Shown here one piece after another: positions 7,881 to 22,329 of a stretch of 64,000 nucleotides of DNA. How positions within the stretch are numbered: position 1 is the first letter of the stretch; every line of letters starts with the position of its first letter. The notes beneath the pieces are model-generated. The model ran no database searches and had not been told where the DNA came from. It worked only from the letters and a program-made list of their open reading frames with translations. Position numbers and translations under genes: made by a program. This stretch comes from Paenibacillaceae bacterium (lineage in GTDB: Bacteria > Bacillota > Bacilli > Paenibacillales > Paenibacillaceae): positions 153,615 to 217,614 of the forward strand of contig REGQ01000007.1 in the NCBI GenBank assembly GCA_004134985.1, in the 5' to 3' direction.

Positions 7881-10800
7881 TTGGCAGGACAACTTGTTCA
7901 GTATGGCCGACGCATGCGTAGAAGTTACGCTCGCATTAACGAAGTTCTCGAGGTACCAAATCTGATTGAAATTCAACAGAAATCGTATGAAAAATTTCTT
8001 GAACGCGATTTGTTGGAATTGTTCCAGGATATTTCACCGATTCAGGATTTCACAGGCAATTTGTCTCTGGAGTTCATCGATTACAGCTTGGGCGAGCCGA
8101 AATATTCGGTTGACGAATCGAAAGAGCGTGACGTCACGTATGCTGCTCCATTACGCGTTAAGGTACGGCTCATCAACAAAGAGACCGGAGAAGTAAAGGA
8201 ACAGGAAGTTTTCATGGGAGACTTCCCGCTAATGACCGAAACCGGGACGTTCATTATTAATGGGGCGGAACGGGTTATCGTCAGCCAATTGGTACGCTCA
8301 CCCAGTGTTTACTTCAGCACGAAGGTCGATAAGAACGGCAAGAAAACGTACACGGCAACTGTAATTCCTAACCGGGGAGCATGGCTTGAGCTGGAGACGG
8401 ACGCCAAGGATATTATTTATGTCCGCATTGACCGTACCCGCAAAATTCCGGTGACGGTATTGCTGCGTTCACTTGGTTTCGGCACCGATGCGGAAATTCT
8501 GGATTTGCTTGGGCATGACGAATACATTCGCAATACGCTTGACAAGGACAACACAGATTCTACGGAAAAAGCGCTGATTGAAATCTATGAGCGCCTTCGT
8601 CCGGGCGAGCCGCCGACTCTTGACAATGCCAAGAGCTTGCTGGTTGCACGTTTCTTTGATCCGAAGCGTTATGACCTTGCCAATGTAGGTCGTTACAAGA
8701 TCAATAAAAAGCTTCATATTAAAAACCGCTTGTTCAACCAGCGTCTTGCAGAAACATTGATCGATCCGAGTACGGGAGAAATTTTGGCGGAAAGCGGCCA
8801 GATGATCGATCGTCGTCTGCTTGATGAAATTCTGCCTTTGCTGGAGAAAAATGTTGCTTTCAAAACCTATCATGTCGCAGGCGGCGTGATGGATGAAAGT
8901 AGTATTCCACTACAAACGGTCAGTGTATTCTCACCGATTGAAGACGGCAAAATTATCAAGGTCATTTCCAATGGCCTGATTGATAAAGCTGTTAAACATA
9001 TTACGCCGGCGGACATTATTTCGTCCATCAATTATTTCATCAATTTGCTGCATGGCGTAGGCAGTACGGATGATATTGACCACTTGGGGAACCGTCGTTT
9101 GCGTTCCGTAGGTGAATTGCTGCAAAACCAGTTCCGGATTGGTCTTTCCCGGATGGAACGGGTTGTGCGCGAGCGGATGTCAATCCAGGATGCGAATGCG
9201 ATCACGCCACAGGCGCTGATTAACATACGTCCGGTTATTGCATCCATCAAGGAGTTTTTCGGAAGTTCACAGCTCTCCCAGTTTATGGACCAGACGAATC
9301 CGTTGGCTGAACTGACGCATAAGCGTCGTCTTTCAGCGCTTGGACCGGGTGGTTTGACTCGGGAACGCGCGGGCTTTGAAGTCCGTGACGTTCATAACTC
9401 TCACTATGGACGTATGTGCCCGATTGAGACGCCTGAGGGACCTAACATCGGGTTGATCAACTCCTTGTCCACTTTTGCAAGGATTAATGAATATGGCTTC
9501 ATCGAGGCGCCTTACCGCTGGGTAGATCCGCGGACAGGAATCGTAACGGAGCAAATTTCGTATTTGACAGCCGATGAGGAAGACAACTACGTTATTGCCC
9601 AAGCGAATGCAAGGCTTGGCGGCGACGGCAAGTTTTCCGACGAAAGTGTTATCGTACGGTATAACAAGCAGGCTGATAACATCCTGACCATGCCGAGCGA
9701 ACGGGTTGACTATATGGACGTTTCACCGAAGCAGGTTGTATCCGTAGCGACGGCGCTCATTCCGTTCCTTGAGAACGATGACTCCAACCGTGCGCTAATG
9801 GGTTCCAACATGCAACGGCAAGCCGTTCCGCTTTTAATTCCTAAAGCGCCGCTTGTCGGTACGGGTATGGAGCATAAGTCAGCGAAGGATTCTGGTGTTT
9901 GTATCGTTTCCAAGCATGACGGGATCGCTGAACGGGTTACAGCTAACGAAATCTGGGTTCGCCGTGTGGAGACCATTGACGGTAAACAGGTAACAGGCGA
10001 CCTGATTAAACATAAGCTTCATAAATTTATGCGTTCCAACCAAGGGACTTGCATTAACCAGCGTCCGATTATCCGCAAGGGTGAAGTTGTTCGCAAAGGC
10101 ATGATTCTTGCTGACGGACCTTCGACAGAGATGGGCGAATTGGCGCTGGGCCGCAATGTGGTCGTAGCTTTCATGACATGGGAAGGCTACAACTATGAGG
10201 ATGCGATCCTGCTGAGTGAAAAGCTGGTTAAAGAAGATGTATACACTTCAATTCATATTGAAGAATATGAGTCCGAAGCGCGTGATACTAAGCTTGGACC
10301 AGAAGAAATTACACGCGACATTCCTAACGTGGGTGAAGAAGCGCTCAAGAACCTTGATGAGCGCGGTATTATCCGTGTTGGCGCAGAGATCGGCGCAGGG
10401 GATATTCTCGTTGGTAAAGTAACGCCTAAAGGTGTAACAGAACTGACTGCAGAAGAACGTCTGCTCCATGCGATTTTCGGCGAAAAAGCGCGTGAAGTGC
10501 GTGATACCTCGCTGCGCGTTCCTCACGGAACAGACGGTATTGTCGTCGATGTCAAGGTGTTCACAAGAGAGAACGGCGACGAGCTGCCTCCTGGTGTAAA
10601 CCAGTTGGTACGTGCTTATATCGCTCAAAAACGTAAAATCTCGGAAGGCGACAAAATGGCGGGACGCCACGGCAACAAGGGTGTCATCGCACGTATTCTT
10701 CCGGAAGAAGATATGCCTTTCCTCCCGGACGGCACGCCTGTTGAAGTCGTGCTTAACCCGCTCGGCGTTCCATCACGGATGAACATCGGACAGGTGCTCG

Positions 10801-11426
10801 AAGTCCATTTGGGGATGGCGTGCAAACATCTTGGCATTCATGCTGCAACACCGGTATTCGATGGTGCGAGCGAGTTCGATGTGTTCGACAGCATGGAAGA
10901 GGCAGGTATGCAACGCAATGGTAAAACCGTGCTGTATGACGGAAGAACCGGTGAATCGTTCGAACGTGAAGTTACGGTTGGGGTCATGTATATGATCAAA
11001 CTGGCGCACATGGTCGATGATAAAATTCATGCTCGTTCCACAGGACCTTACTCACTCGTAACACAGCAGCCGCTCGGCGGAAAAGCGCAATTCGGCGGAC
11101 AGCGTTTCGGGGAGATGGAGGTTTGGGCGCTCGAGGCCTACGGCGCAGCATATACGCTGCAAGAAATTCTTACCGTCAAGTCCGATGACGTGGTTGGCCG
11201 CGTGAAAACTTATGAGTCGATTGTGAAGGGCGAGAATGTGCCGGAGCCGGGTGTTCCTGAATCATTCAAAGTTCTGATCAAAGAGCTGCAAAGTTTGGGA
11301 ATGGACGTTAAGATCTTGAGCGAGAATGAAGAAGAGATCGAAATGAGAGAAATGGATGACGAAGATGACGGCGCGGGCGACAAGCTCAACCTGAACCTCG
11401 AAGGCACGGAAGTCGGCGTAGAGTAG
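7881..11426 (+). CDS. rpoB: DNA-directed RNA polymerase subunit beta
   Basis: A full-length 1181-residue beta subunit. The start is TTG 7881, giving [19 protein letters not shown], which matches the TTG-started Bacillus RpoB N-terminus; an ATG six codons upstream is less likely. The rifampicin-pocket segment (about residues 459-492, [10 protein letters not shown] ... [14 protein letters not shown]) is wild type at the usual resistance positions. [11 protein letters not shown] and the C-terminal [18 protein letters not shown] segment that meets beta-prime are present. The C-terminus carries a short acidic tail. rpoC follows 113 bases on. Confidence 0.98.
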   Translation: MAGQLVQYGRRMRRSYARINEVLEVPNLIEIQQKSYEKFLERDLLELFQDISPIQDFTGNLSLEFIDYSLGEPKYSVDESKERDVTYAAPLRVKVRLINKETGEVKEQEVFMGDFPLMTETGTFIINGAERVIVSQLVRSPSVYFSTKVDKNGKKTYTATVIPNRGAWLELETDAKDIIYVRIDRTRKIPVTVLLRSLGFGTDAEILDLLGHDEYIRNTLDKDNTDSTEKALIEIYERLRPGEPPTLDNAKSLLVARFFDPKRYDLANVGRYKINKKLHIKNRLFNQRLAETLIDPSTGEILAESGQMIDRRLLDEILPLLEKNVAFKTYHVAGGVMDESSIPLQTVSVFSPIEDGKIIKVISNGLIDKAVKHITPADIISSINYFINLLHGVGSTDDIDHLGNRRLRSVGELLQNQFRIGLSRMERVVRERMSIQDANAITPQALINIRPVIASIKEFFGSSQLSQFMDQTNPLAELTHKRRLSALGPGGLTRERAGFEVRDVHNSHYGRMCPIETPEGPNIGLINSLSTFARINEYGFIEAPYRWVDPRTGIVTEQISYLTADEEDNYVIAQANARLGGDGKFSDESVIVRYNKQADNILTMPSERVDYMDVSPKQVVSVATALIPFLENDDSNRALMGSNMQRQAVPLLIPKAPLVGTGMEHKSAKDSGVCIVSKHDGIAERVTANEIWVRRVETIDGKQVTGDLIKHKLHKFMRSNQGTCINQRPIIRKGEVVRKGMILADGPSTEMGELALGRNVVVAFMTWEGYNYEDAILLSEKLVKEDVYTSIHIEEYESEARDTKLGPEEITRDIPNVGEEALKNLDERGIIRVGAEIGAGDILVGKVTPKGVTELTAEERLLHAIFGEKAREVRDTSLRVPHGTDGIVVDVKVFTRENGDELPPGVNQLVRAYIAQKRKISEGDKMAGRHGNKGVIARILPEEDMPFLPDGTPVEVVLNPLGVPSRMNIGQVLEVHLGMACKHLGIHAATPVFDGASEFDVFDSMEEAGMQRNGKTVLYDGRTGESFEREVTVGVMYMIKLAHMVDDKIHARSTGPYSLVTQQPLGGKAQFGGQRFGEMEVWALEAYGAAYTLQEILTVKSDDVVGRVKTYESIVKGENVPEPGVPESFKVLIKELQSLGMDVKILSENEEEIEMREMDDEDDGAGDKLNLNLEGTEVGVE

Positions 11427-11464
11427 GCGCTTGGAAGCATTAACCATTCATATGGAGAACAGCA

Positions 11465-11494
11465 GGTTATCCCGATCTAACAGTCGGGATAACC
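11465..11494. repeat. rpoB-rpoC intercistronic hairpin
   Basis: GGTTATCCCGA (11465-11475) and TCGGGATAACC (11484-11494) are perfect 11-base complements around an 8-base loop. No T-run follows, so it is not a normal terminator. It lies 31 bases before the rpoC ribosome binding site and could protect or process the rpoBC transcript. Confidence 0.7.
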
Positions 11495-11539
11495 GCGTGT
11501 TGCCGGACGAATGGATACAGATTTAAGGAGGGTTGCTCC

Positions 11540-14500
11540 TTGTTGGACGTTAACAACTTTGAGTATATGAAAATCGGCCTGGCCTCCCCGGACAAGATTC
11601 GTTCATGGTCCCGCGGCGAGGTGAAAAAGCCGGAGACAATCAATTACCGAACGTTGAAGCCGGAGAAAGAAGGGCTGTTCTGCGAGAAAATCTTTGGACC
11701 GACGAAAGACTGGGAATGTCACTGCGGAAAGTACAAGCGCGTTCGTTACAAGGGCGTTGTATGTGACCGTTGCGGTGTTGAGGTAACGCGCGCCAAGGTG
11801 CGTCGTGAACGGATGGGGCATATTGAACTGGCCGCTCCGGTCTCCCATATCTGGTACTTCAAAGGCATTCCAAGCCGGATGGGGCTTGCGCTTGACATGT
11901 CGCCCCGCTCGCTGGAAGAGATTATTTATTTCGCTTCTTACGTTGTAACTGATCCAGGCGATACACCGCTTGAGAAGAAGCAATTGCTTTCGGAGAAGGA
12001 ATATCGCAGTTACCGTGAGAAGTACGGCTATGGCTTTCAGGCTGGCATGGGCGCTGAAGCTGTAAAACGTCTCTTGCAGGATATCGATGTTGAACGTGAA
12101 CTGGAAGTGCTGAAGGAAGAATTGCGCTCTGCTCAAGGGCAGCGTCGTAACCGTGCGATCAAGCGACTTGAGGTTATCGAGGCATTCCGCAACTCCGGCA
12201 ATGAGCCGGAATGGATGATTCTTGATGTGCTGCCGGTCATTCCACCTGAGCTTCGCCCAATGGTTCAACTCGACGGCGGACGTTTCGCTACATCCGACTT
12301 GAACGACTTGTACCGTCGGGTAATTAACCGGAACAACCGTTTGAAGCGTCTGCTTGATCTGGGCGCGCCAGACATTATCGTTCAGAATGAGAAGCGGATG
12401 CTTCAGGAAGCCGTTGATGCGCTGATCGATAACGGCCGCCGCGGCCGTCCTGTTACCGGACCGGGCAATCGCCCGCTCAAATCGCTGAGCCACATGCTGA
12501 AAGGTAAACAAGGACGTTTCCGGCAAAACTTGCTCGGTAAACGGGTTGACTATTCCGGTCGTTCGGTTATCGTAGTAGGACCAAGCCTGAAAATGTACCA
12601 ATGCGGTTTGCCTAAAGAAATGGCACTTGAATTGTTCAAGCCGTTCGTCATGAAGGAGCTTGTCAACAAAGGGCTTGCTCATAACATCAAGAGCGCGAAG
12701 CGCAAAGTAGAACGGGTTAGTCCTGAAGTATGGGATGTGCTTGAGGAAGTCATCAAGGAGCATCCGGTATTGCTTAACCGTGCCCCTACGCTTCACCGTT
12801 TGGGAATCCAGGCATTTGAGCCAATTCTCGTAGAAGGACGCGCAATCAAATTGCATCCGCTCGTATGTACGGCCTACAATGCCGACTTCGACGGAGACCA
12901 AATGGCCGTTCACGTACCGTTATCCGCAGAAGCGCAGGCAGAAGCAAGATTGCTTATGCTGGCCTCCGGCAATATTCTTAACCCTAAGGATGGTAAGCCG
13001 GTTGTAACGCCGTCCCAGGATATGGTACTTGGAAGCTTCTACTTGACGATGGACAATGTCGAGGCGAAAGGTGCAGGTTCCGTGTTTGCCACGGTCAATG
13101 AGGCGATCTCTGCATACCAGCGCGGAATCGTATCGCTGCATGCGCGTATCGTTATTCCGGTCAAGGTGCTGAACAAGCAAACCTTTACGGAGCAGCAGCA
13201 GAATTCACTGCTCGTTACGACGGTCGGCAAAGTAATATTCAATGAAATTTTCCCGGATTCGTTCCCGTACATCAATGAAGCGACCAAGTCGAATTTGTTG
13301 AATGGAACGCCGGATAAATATTTTATTTCCAAAAAAGGCACCGATTTACAGAAGTTTCTGCATGACTTGGAAACGGCTGGCGCGGTAGGAAAAGAGTATC
13401 TCGGGCTTATTATCGCAGAGTGCTTCCGCCAATACCATACTACCAAAACGTCGGTTATTCTGGATGAAATCAAGCAGCTCGGCTTTACGTATTCCACCAA
13501 AGCAGGTATCACAATCGCGGTTTCGGACGTTACCGTTCCTGAGGAAAAGGTTGAACTGCTCGTTAGATCGGAAGAAAAGGTCAGAGTGGTTACCAATCAA
13601 TACCGTCGCGGCTTGATTACCAATGAAGAGCGTTATGACCGTGTAATCGGCATCTGGAGCAAGGCGAAGGATGAAATTACGGAAATTCTCATGAAATCGA
13701 TGGATCGCTATAACTCCATCATGCTCATGGTAGATTCCAAGGCACGGGGTAATAAATCGCAGATCACGCAATTGGGTGGAATGCGGGGACTGATGGCGAA
13801 CCCGTCAGGTCGGATTATCGAGCTCCCAATCAAATCGAACTTCCGCGAGGGATTGACCGTATTGGAATACTTTATTTCCACTCACGGCGCGCGGAAAGGT
13901 TTGGCGGATACGGCACTTCGTACCGCGGATTCCGGGTATTTGACCCGTCGTCTTGTTGACGTTGCTCAGGATGTAATTGTTCGTGAAGATGACTGTGGAA
14001 CAGATAAAGGCTTCATGGTTAGTAAAATTCAGGACGGTAAAGAAGTAATCGAGGACCTCTATGACCGTATTGAAGGACGCTACTCCTTCGAAACTGTGCG
14101 TCATCCACAGACAGGCGAAGTCATTGTCAATCGCAATGAACTGATTAATTCGAACAAGGCGGATGCGATTATTGATGCCAATGTCGAAAAACTGCAAATT
14201 CGTTCTGTGCTGAGCTGTCGTGCGCGTCATGGCGTTTGTAAAATTTGTTATGGCCGCAACTTGGCTACTGGCAAGCATGTTGAAATCGGTGAAGCAGTTG
14301 GTATTATCGCAGCTCAATCGATCGGTGAGCCAGGAACCCAGCTGACAATGCGGACGTTCCATACCGGCGGTGTAGCCGGAGATGACATCACCCAAGGTTT
14401 GCCGCGTATTCAAGAGCTGTTCGAGGCGCGTAATCCGAAGGGGCAAGCGATTATTTCCGAACTTGATGGTGTCATCAAGGAAATTCGCGAAGCGAAGGAC

Positions 14501-15163
14501 CGTCGTGAGATTGAAGTCCAAGGTGAAGCGGAATCCAAGGTGTACTCTGTCACTTACGGTTCCCGTATCCGGGTGACGCTCGGTCAGCATATCGAAGCAG
14601 GCGACGAGCTTACCGATGGATCGATCGATCCGAAGGATATGCTGCGCATCAAGGGTATTCGTGGTGTACAGAACTACATTCTGCAAGAAGTTCAGCGCGT
14701 ATACCGTAACCAGGGTGTAGAAATCAACGACAAGCACGTTGAAGTTATGATCAAGCAGATGCTTCGCAAAATCCGAATTGTCGATGCCGGAGGCACAACA
14801 TTGCTGCCGGGCGCCTTCGTTGATATTCATGAATACGAAGCAGCGAACCGTGAAGCGATTTTCTCTGACAATGAGCCGGCGGTTGCCAAGCCGGTACTGC
14901 TCGGGATTACGAAAGCGTCGCTCGAAACCGACTCCTTCTTGTCCGCGGCTTCTTTCCAGGAGACAACACGTGTCTTGACTGATGCAGCGATCAAAGGAAA
15001 AGTCGATCAGTTGCTTGGTCTCAAAGAGAATGTTATCATCGGTAAGCTGATTCCTGCCGGTACAGGTATGAATCGTTATCGCAGCATTAAATTTGCAGGT
15101 TTTGATGAAGAAGATCAGGTGCTGCAAGAGCAGGATCTTGAGGCGGTTCAGGTCGAATCCTGA
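11540..15163 (+). CDS. rpoC: DNA-directed RNA polymerase subunit beta-prime
   Basis: A 1207-residue beta-prime. The N-terminal zinc site is [20 protein letters not shown] (near residues 60-80). The catalytic metal loop is [13 protein letters not shown] (near residue 447). The second zinc site [13 protein letters not shown] is near residue 892, followed by [20 protein letters not shown] and the trigger loop. The start is TTG at 11540 (tandem TTG) with AGGAGGG upstream. A strong terminator follows. Confidence 0.98.
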   Translation: MLDVNNFEYMKIGLASPDKIRSWSRGEVKKPETINYRTLKPEKEGLFCEKIFGPTKDWECHCGKYKRVRYKGVVCDRCGVEVTRAKVRRERMGHIELAAPVSHIWYFKGIPSRMGLALDMSPRSLEEIIYFASYVVTDPGDTPLEKKQLLSEKEYRSYREKYGYGFQAGMGAEAVKRLLQDIDVERELEVLKEELRSAQGQRRNRAIKRLEVIEAFRNSGNEPEWMILDVLPVIPPELRPMVQLDGGRFATSDLNDLYRRVINRNNRLKRLLDLGAPDIIVQNEKRMLQEAVDALIDNGRRGRPVTGPGNRPLKSLSHMLKGKQGRFRQNLLGKRVDYSGRSVIVVGPSLKMYQCGLPKEMALELFKPFVMKELVNKGLAHNIKSAKRKVERVSPEVWDVLEEVIKEHPVLLNRAPTLHRLGIQAFEPILVEGRAIKLHPLVCTAYNADFDGDQMAVHVPLSAEAQAEARLLMLASGNILNPKDGKPVVTPSQDMVLGSFYLTMDNVEAKGAGSVFATVNEAISAYQRGIVSLHARIVIPVKVLNKQTFTEQQQNSLLVTTVGKVIFNEIFPDSFPYINEATKSNLLNGTPDKYFISKKGTDLQKFLHDLETAGAVGKEYLGLIIAECFRQYHTTKTSVILDEIKQLGFTYSTKAGITIAVSDVTVPEEKVELLVRSEEKVRVVTNQYRRGLITNEERYDRVIGIWSKAKDEITEILMKSMDRYNSIMLMVDSKARGNKSQITQLGGMRGLMANPSGRIIELPIKSNFREGLTVLEYFISTHGARKGLADTALRTADSGYLTRRLVDVAQDVIVREDDCGTDKGFMVSKIQDGKEVIEDLYDRIEGRYSFETVRHPQTGEVIVNRNELINSNKADAIIDANVEKLQIRSVLSCRARHGVCKICYGRNLATGKHVEIGEAVGIIAAQSIGEPGTQLTMRTFHTGGVAGDDITQGLPRIQELFEARNPKGQAIISELDGVIKEIREAKDRREIEVQGEAESKVYSVTYGSRIRVTLGQHIEAGDELTDGSIDPKDMLRIKGIRGVQNYILQEVQRVYRNQGVEINDKHVEVMIKQMLRKIRIVDAGGTTLLPGAFVDIHEYEAANREAIFSDNEPAVAKPVLLGITKASLETDSFLSAASFQETTRVLTDAAIKGKVDQLLGLKENVIIGKLIPAGTGMNRYRSIKFAGFDEEDQVLQEQDLEAVQVES

Positions 15164-15186
15164 TCTAACTTTCTGATATAAGCAGC

Positions 15187-15240
15187 ATGGGATGCCGGTA
15201 AACAGTGATTTTGGTATAACGCCGGCATCCCTTCTTTTTA
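15187..15240 (+). terminator. terminator after rpoC
   Basis: GGGATGCCGG (15189-15198) and CCGGCATCCC (15222-15231) form a perfect 10-base stem with a 23-base loop, followed by TTCTTTTTATT. This separates rpoBC from the str operon. Confidence 0.85.
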
Positions 15241-15286
15241 TTACAGCTGCTGCAATGCAATCTAGATAAAAGGGTTGCGAAAAAAC

Positions 15287-15316
15287 TTGACATTGCAGCC
15301 TATTGGATGCTATTAT
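15287..15316 (+). promoter_or_regulatory. promoter of the str operon
   Basis: TTGACA at 15287-15292 and TATTAT at 15311-15316, 18 bases apart, lie about 215 bases before rpsL. The 15164-15531 gap otherwise holds the rpoC terminator and a structured leader. No L7Ae-family gene (rplGB) is present there, unlike in B. subtilis. Confidence 0.65.
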
Positions 15317-15417
15317 GTCGTAGTGTGCCTGAAGATACGGATTCTAAGAGTTGAATGAAGCTGACAATTACTTGATAGCTGCATTGATCTCTGATGATAA
15401 TAAGGAATTTGTTATTT

Positions 15418-15450
15418 TGTCAGTCGTAAGTCTGATTGACAGAATTTTTA
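15418..15450 (+). promoter_or_regulatory. attenuator-like hairpin in the rpsL leader
   Basis: TGTCAGTC (15418-15425) pairs with GATTGACA (15434-15441), one G-U, and is followed by GAATTTTTATTTG. This resembles a weak intrinsic terminator about 80 bases before rpsL, so str operon transcription may be attenuated. Confidence 0.45.
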
Positions 15451-15531
15451 TTTGTTCCTTTATGAACCGCCTGGATCTGTGGGCTTAAAAAGTAAAACAG
15501 TTTTGGATGAATGAAGGAAGGGGGTAGCAAC

Positions 15532-15951
15532 ATGCCAACTATTAACCAACTGGTTCGGAAAGGCCGTCAGGCTAAAGTTGTAAAATCGAAATCGCCAGCT
15601 CTTCAAAAAAGCTTCAATGCACTTAAGCGTGTTGAGAACGACCTTAGCGCTCCTCAAAAACGTGGCGTATGTACACGTGTAGGAACAATGACACCGAAGA
15701 AACCGAACTCAGCATTGCGTAAATACGCAAGGGTGCGTCTGACAAACCGTGTAGAGGTAACAGCCTATATTGGAGGAATCGGACACAACCTGCAAGAGCA
15801 CAGCGTGGTATTGGTACGTGGAGGCCGGGTTAAAGACTTGCCGGGTGTACGTTATCATATCGTTCGCGGCGCATTGGATACAGCAGGCGTTAACAACCGG
15901 ATGCAAGCTCGTTCCAAATACGGTACGAAGCGTCCTAAAGTTAAAAAGTAA
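15532..15951 (+). CDS. rpsL: 30S ribosomal protein S12
   Basis: A 139-residue S12, the decoding-centre protein. The streptomycin-relevant loops are wild type: [15 protein letters not shown] (Lys56/57) and [13 protein letters not shown]. The start at ATG 15532 has AAGGGGG upstream; the longer frame from 15511 adds a sequence that is the binding site itself. First gene of the rpsL-rpsG-fusA-tuf operon. Confidence 0.97.
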   Translation: MPTINQLVRKGRQAKVVKSKSPALQKSFNALKRVENDLSAPQKRGVCTRVGTMTPKKPNSALRKYARVRLTNRVEVTAYIGGIGHNLQEHSVVLVRGGRVKDLPGVRYHIVRGALDTAGVNNRMQARSKYGTKRPKVKK

Positions 15952-16009
15952 GCTGAACATTCAATAGAAATGACTCGTTAATAAATATTAGAGAAAGGGG
16001 GATTACCTC

Positions 16010-16480
16010 ATGCCACGCAAAGGTCCTGTAACGAAGCGCGATGTGCTTCCTGACCCGCTGTATAACAGCAAACTGGTAACTCGTCTCATTAATCGTATTA
16101 TGATTGACGGTAAACGCGGTGTTGCCCAGACAATTCTTTATGATGCTTTCAAATTGGTTCAACAGCGTACCGAGAAAGAACCGATGGAAGTTTTCGAGGC
16201 TGCCATCAAGAACATCATGCCTGTGCTTGAAGTTAAAGCCCGCCGTGTAGGTGGATCTAACTATCAAGTACCGATCGAGGTTAAACCTGAACGTCGGACA
16301 GCGCTTGGTCTCCGTTGGCTCGTGAACTATTCACGTAACCGCGGTGAGAAAACGATGGAAGAACGTTTGGCTGCCGAGATTATCGACGCGTCGAACAACA
16401 CTGGTGCTTCAGTAAAAAAACGTGAAGATACTCACAAAATGGCAGAAGCGAACAAAGCGTATGCTCATTACCGCTGGTAG
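16010..16480 (+). CDS. rpsG: 30S ribosomal protein S7
   Basis: A 156-residue S7, which nucleates assembly of the 30S head. It starts [16 protein letters not shown] and contains [14 protein letters not shown] and [15 protein letters not shown], the helices that contact 16S rRNA and the E-site tRNA. The binding site GAAAGGGGG precedes the ATG. It follows rpsL by 58 bases and precedes fusA by 28. Confidence 0.97.
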   Translation: MPRKGPVTKRDVLPDPLYNSKLVTRLINRIMIDGKRGVAQTILYDAFKLVQQRTEKEPMEVFEAAIKNIMPVLEVKARRVGGSNYQVPIEVKPERRTALGLRWLVNYSRNRGEKTMEERLAAEIIDASNNTGASVKKREDTHKMAEANKAYAHYRW

Positions 16481-16508
16481 GATTTAAATACGGAGGGAGA
16501 CATTATTT

Positions 16509-18584
<2,076 letters not shown>

Positions 18585-18630
18585 GACCTGTTAACTGCTG
18601 GTTAATAGCATAATTAAGTACCCGGCCTGT

Positions 18631-18659
18631 TGCAAGCCTTGTTCGCAAGGTGCCGCAAT
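18631..18659. repeat. fusA-tuf intercistronic hairpin with TTCG loop
   Basis: CCTTG-TTCG-CAAGG at 18637-18650 is flanked by further complementary bases (TTGC at 18630-18633 with GCAA at 18655-18658). There is no T-run, so it is unlikely to terminate. It may be a stable RNA element or processing site upstream of the highly expressed tuf. Confidence 0.5.
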
Positions 18660-18706
18660 AGGACCATAACATATCATTTTTTGATTAATAAGGAGGATTA
18701 AGTTCA

Positions 18707-19897
18707 ATGGCTAAGGCTAAATTTGAGCGTAACAAACCGCACGTAAATATCGGTACTATCGGTCACGTCGACCATGGTAAAACTACTCTGACTGCTGCCA
18801 TCACAACCGTTCTTTCCAAAAGATACGGCGGCGCGGCTGTCGCATTTGATCAAATCGATAAGGCTCCGGAAGAGCGTGAGCGCGGGATCACAATCTCGAC
18901 TTCCCACGTTGAGTACGAAACACCTAATCGTCACTATGCACACGTTGACTGTCCTGGTCACGCCGACTATGTTAAAAACATGATCACCGGCGCTGCACAA
19001 ATGGACGGAGCGATCCTGGTTGTATCCGCAGCTGACGGCCCAATGCCGCAAACTCGTGAGCACATCCTGTTGTCCCGTCAAGTAGGCGTACCTTACATCG
19101 TTGTATTCTTGAACAAATGCGACATGGTTGAAGACGAAGAGTTGTTGGAACTGGTTGAGATGGAAGTTCGCGATCTGTTGAGCGAATATGATTTCCCAGG
19201 CGACGATACTCCAATCGTTCGTGGTTCTGCTCGTGAAGCATTGTCGAACACTGATGGCGAGTGGGCTGACAAAGTTGTTGAGCTGTTTGAGCACGTTGAC
19301 ACTTACATCCCAACTCCTGAGCGTGACGTTTCCAAGCCTTTCCTGATGCCAGTAGAGGATGTCTTCACAATCACAGGCCGTGGTACAGTTGCAACTGGCC
19401 GTATCGAGCGTGGAGTTGTTAAAATCGGTGATGAAGTTGAAATCATCGGTCTGCAAGAAGAGTCCCGCAAATCCGTTTGCACAGGCGTTGAAATGTTCCG
19501 TAAATTGCTTGATTCCGCACAAGCGGGCGACAATGTCGGCGCATTGCTTCGTGGTGTTGAGCGTAAAGACATCGAGCGTGGTCAAGTACTTGCTAAGCCA
19601 GGTTCCGTTAAACCACACACGAACTTTACTGCACAAATCTACGTTCTGACTAAAGAAGAGGGCGGACGTCACAAACCATTTTTCACTGGTTACCGTCCAC
19701 AGTTCTACTTCCGTACAACAGACGTAACAGGTATCATCAACCTGCCAGAAGGCACTGAGATGGTAATGCCTGGTGATAACATCACCGTTACTGTTGAACT
19801 GATCGCTCCAATCGCGATTGAAGAAGGAACTCGCTTCTCCATCCGTGAAGGCGGACGTACAGTTGGTGCGGGCGCGGTTGCTTCCATCCAAAAATAA
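18707..19897 (+). CDS. tuf: elongation factor Tu
   Basis: A 396-residue EF-Tu that delivers aminoacyl-tRNA to the ribosome. GTPase motifs are [26 protein letters not shown] and NKCD. Domain 2 starts near residue 210 ([18 protein letters not shown]) and domain 3 ends with [13 protein letters not shown]. The binding site is AAGGAGGA. It ends the str operon before a strong terminator. Confidence 0.98.
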   Translation: MAKAKFERNKPHVNIGTIGHVDHGKTTLTAAITTVLSKRYGGAAVAFDQIDKAPEERERGITISTSHVEYETPNRHYAHVDCPGHADYVKNMITGAAQMDGAILVVSAADGPMPQTREHILLSRQVGVPYIVVFLNKCDMVEDEELLELVEMEVRDLLSEYDFPGDDTPIVRGSAREALSNTDGEWADKVVELFEHVDTYIPTPERDVSKPFLMPVEDVFTITGRGTVATGRIERGVVKIGDEVEIIGLQEESRKSVCTGVEMFRKLLDSAQAGDNVGALLRGVERKDIERGQVLAKPGSVKPHTNFTAQIYVLTKEEGGRHKPFFTGYRPQFYFRTTDVTGIINLPEGTEMVMPGDNITVTVELIAPIAIEEGTRFSIREGGRTVGAGAVASIQK

Positions 19898-19929
19898 TTT
19901 ATTGCGGCCTTCAGGCTGCAATGAACATC

Positions 19930-19967
19930 ATAAAGCTCCTGCCTATGGCAGGAGCTTTATTGTTTTT
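19930..19967 (+). terminator. terminator after tuf
   Basis: ATAAAGCTCCTGCC and GGCAGGAGCTTTAT form a perfect 14-base stem with a TAT loop, followed by TGTTTTT. A strong intrinsic terminator for the str operon. Confidence 0.92.
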
Positions 19968-20217
19968 GCTAAAACATAGTCTAATTGGCTCGCACGCCTT
20001 CAATAGATGCGCCTTGACTGCCCAGAGCGCCACGCAGCCAATCTGCGGGTCTCTATTATACTAATGATGCAATTTCGCTGCTAATGACGCATGGCCTGTC
20101 TGACGTTCAATGTGGGCGGCATAGAGGAGTTGCAGGTTCTATACAACCCTCTAAAGTACTTGTTTAACCTTATTTAGCGCCGATTTTTAACTTGTCTAAA
20201 AAATATTCATCTTTTTC
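19968..20217. other. gene-free stretch before the S10 operon
   Basis: About 250 bases with no convincing gene on either strand, no ribosome binding site and no clear hairpin. Its only clear relation is as the region upstream of the S10 promoter. Confidence 0.5.
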
Positions 20218-20691
<474 letters not shown>

Positions 20692-20731
20692 TTCCAGCAT
20701 AACGGAATAGGAAAGGAAATGAGGTGTCAAC

Positions 20732-21355
20732 ATGAAAGGTATCTTAGGAAGAAAGCTTGGAATGACGCAAGTTTTTACAGCTGAGGGCATTGTGATTCCA
20801 GTAACGGTTATCGAAGCAGGTCCTTGCGTGGTTCTGCAGAAGAAAGACCTGGAGAACGATGGCTACGAATCGATCCAACTCGGTTTTGCCGATAAGAAAG
20901 AGTCGCGTTCAATCAAACCGGAAATCGGTCATGCCAAAAAAGCCAATACAGCGCCTAAGCGCTACGTTCGTGAAATTCGCGGCATTAATGCTAGCGAGTA
21001 CGAAGTTGGCGCAGAAGTGAAAGCCGACTTGTTCGCTGAAGGCGAATTTGTTGACGTAACAGGAACTTCTAAAGGTAAAGGTTTTGCAGGTGTTATCAAA
21101 CGTTGGGGACAAAGCACTGGGCCAATGTCTCACGGTTCCCGCTATCACCGCGGACCAGGTTCGATGGGTTCTATCCAGGCGAACCGTGTACCAAAAGGCA
21201 AACGCCTGCCAGGACACATGGGTCATGATACAATCACGATTCAAAACCTGGAAGTTGTACGTGTAGATACAGAGCGCAACGTTCTGCTCGTTAAAGGATC
21301 GATTCCTGGACCGAAGAACAGCTTTGTTAAAGTAAAATCAACAACAAGGAAATAA
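20732..21355 (+). CDS. rplC: 50S ribosomal protein L3
   Basis: A 207-residue L3, which reaches toward the peptidyl transferase centre. It opens [15 protein letters not shown] and contains [30 protein letters not shown] and the GHMG loop, which carries the conserved methylated Gln/His environment. The binding site is AAATGAGGTG. Forty bases separate it from rpsJ. Confidence 0.97.
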   Translation: MKGILGRKLGMTQVFTAEGIVIPVTVIEAGPCVVLQKKDLENDGYESIQLGFADKKESRSIKPEIGHAKKANTAPKRYVREIRGINASEYEVGAEVKADLFAEGEFVDVTGTSKGKGFAGVIKRWGQSTGPMSHGSRYHRGPGSMGSIQANRVPKGKRLPGHMGHDTITIQNLEVVRVDTERNVLLVKGSIPGPKNSFVKVKSTTRK

Positions 21356-21380
21356 CCTTTAAAGAAAGGAGGAACATGCA

Positions 21381-22004
21381 ATGCCAAAAGTAGCAGTATA
21401 TAATGTGAGCGGCTCGCAAGTCGGAGAAGTTGAACTGTCTGAGAGTGTGTTCGGTATTCAACCGCACGTTCACGTATTGCACAGCGCAGTTGTGCTTCAA
21501 CAAGCGGCACAACGCCAAGGTACGCATAAGACAAAAGGACGTTCTGAAGTTCGCGGCGGTGGTCGCAAACCTTGGAAACAAAAAGGAACAGGACGCGCTC
21601 GTCAGGGCAGCACGCGTTCGCCACAATGGGTTGGCGGCGGTACGGTTTTCGGACCAACACCACGCTCCTACGGATTTAAATTGCCTAAGAAGGTTCGCCG
21701 TCTGGCAATCAGATCAGCGCTTTCTTCCAAAGTGCTGGACAACGAAATCATCGTGCTTGATCAACTTGCACTTGCAACTCCAAAAACCAAAGAATTCGCT
21801 GGAATTTTGAGCAATTTGAAGGTGGATCGCAAAGCGCTTGTCGTTACAGGCAGCTATGAAGATAACGTCGCATTGTCGGCGCGCAATATTCCTGGAGTCA
21901 AGTTTGTCGCTGCAGATGGCATCAATGTTCTGGATGTTATGGTACACGACAAATTGATTATTACGAAGGAAGCAGTCGAGAAAGTACAGGAGGTGCTTGC
22001 GTAA
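21381..22004 (+). CDS. rplD: 50S ribosomal protein L4
   Basis: A 207-residue L4. The exit-tunnel loop reads [19 protein letters not shown] and [19 protein letters not shown], where macrolide-resistance changes occur in other species; here it looks wild type. In some bacteria L4 also controls S10 operon transcription. Its stop overlaps the rplW start (TAATG), so the two are translationally coupled. Confidence 0.97.
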   Translation: MPKVAVYNVSGSQVGEVELSESVFGIQPHVHVLHSAVVLQQAAQRQGTHKTKGRSEVRGGGRKPWKQKGTGRARQGSTRSPQWVGGGTVFGPTPRSYGFKLPKKVRRLAIRSALSSKVLDNEIIVLDQLALATPKTKEFAGILSNLKVDRKALVVTGSYEDNVALSARNIPGVKFVAADGINVLDVMVHDKLIITKEAVEKVQEVLA

Positions 22005-22294
22005 TGAAGAACGCTCGAGATATTATCAAGCGCCCGGTAATTACCGAACGTACGAGCGATTACATGGCTACTAAACGCTATGTGTTCGAAGTGGACATTC
22101 GCGCGAACAAAACAGCGATCAAACAAGCTGTTGAAGAAATTTTCAAAGTAAAAGTAACCAGCGTAAACACAATGCGTGTTGCAAGCAAGCCGAAGCGTCA
22201 AGGCCGCCATTCCGGATATACTTCCGAGTGGAAGAAAGCCATTGTACAGCTTAGTGCAGAAAGCAACGAACTTGAGTTTTTCGAAACGGTTTAA
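22004..22294 (+). CDS. rplW: 50S ribosomal protein L23
   Basis: A 96-residue L23, the docking site for trigger factor and SRP at the tunnel exit. It reads [16 protein letters not shown] near the start and [20 protein letters not shown] in the extended loop. The ATG shares one base with the rplD stop codon. AGGAGGTG lies inside the end of rplD. Confidence 0.96.
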   Translation: MKNARDIIKRPVITERTSDYMATKRYVFEVDIRANKTAIKQAVEEIFKVKVTSVNTMRVASKPKRQGRHSGYTSEWKKAIVQLSAESNELEFFETV

Positions 22295-22329
22295 TCTAGG
22301 GCTACAAGACAAGTAAGGAGGGAATCGAA

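Noticed and set aside
11603..15127. Two long antisense open frames (436 and 440 codons) across rpoC
   Set aside because: They are mirror frames of a highly conserved gene, have no ribosome binding sites and no recognisable motifs.
18704..19921. Antisense open frame of 405 codons over tuf
   Set aside because: Shadow of tuf codon bias; low-complexity, no start signal.
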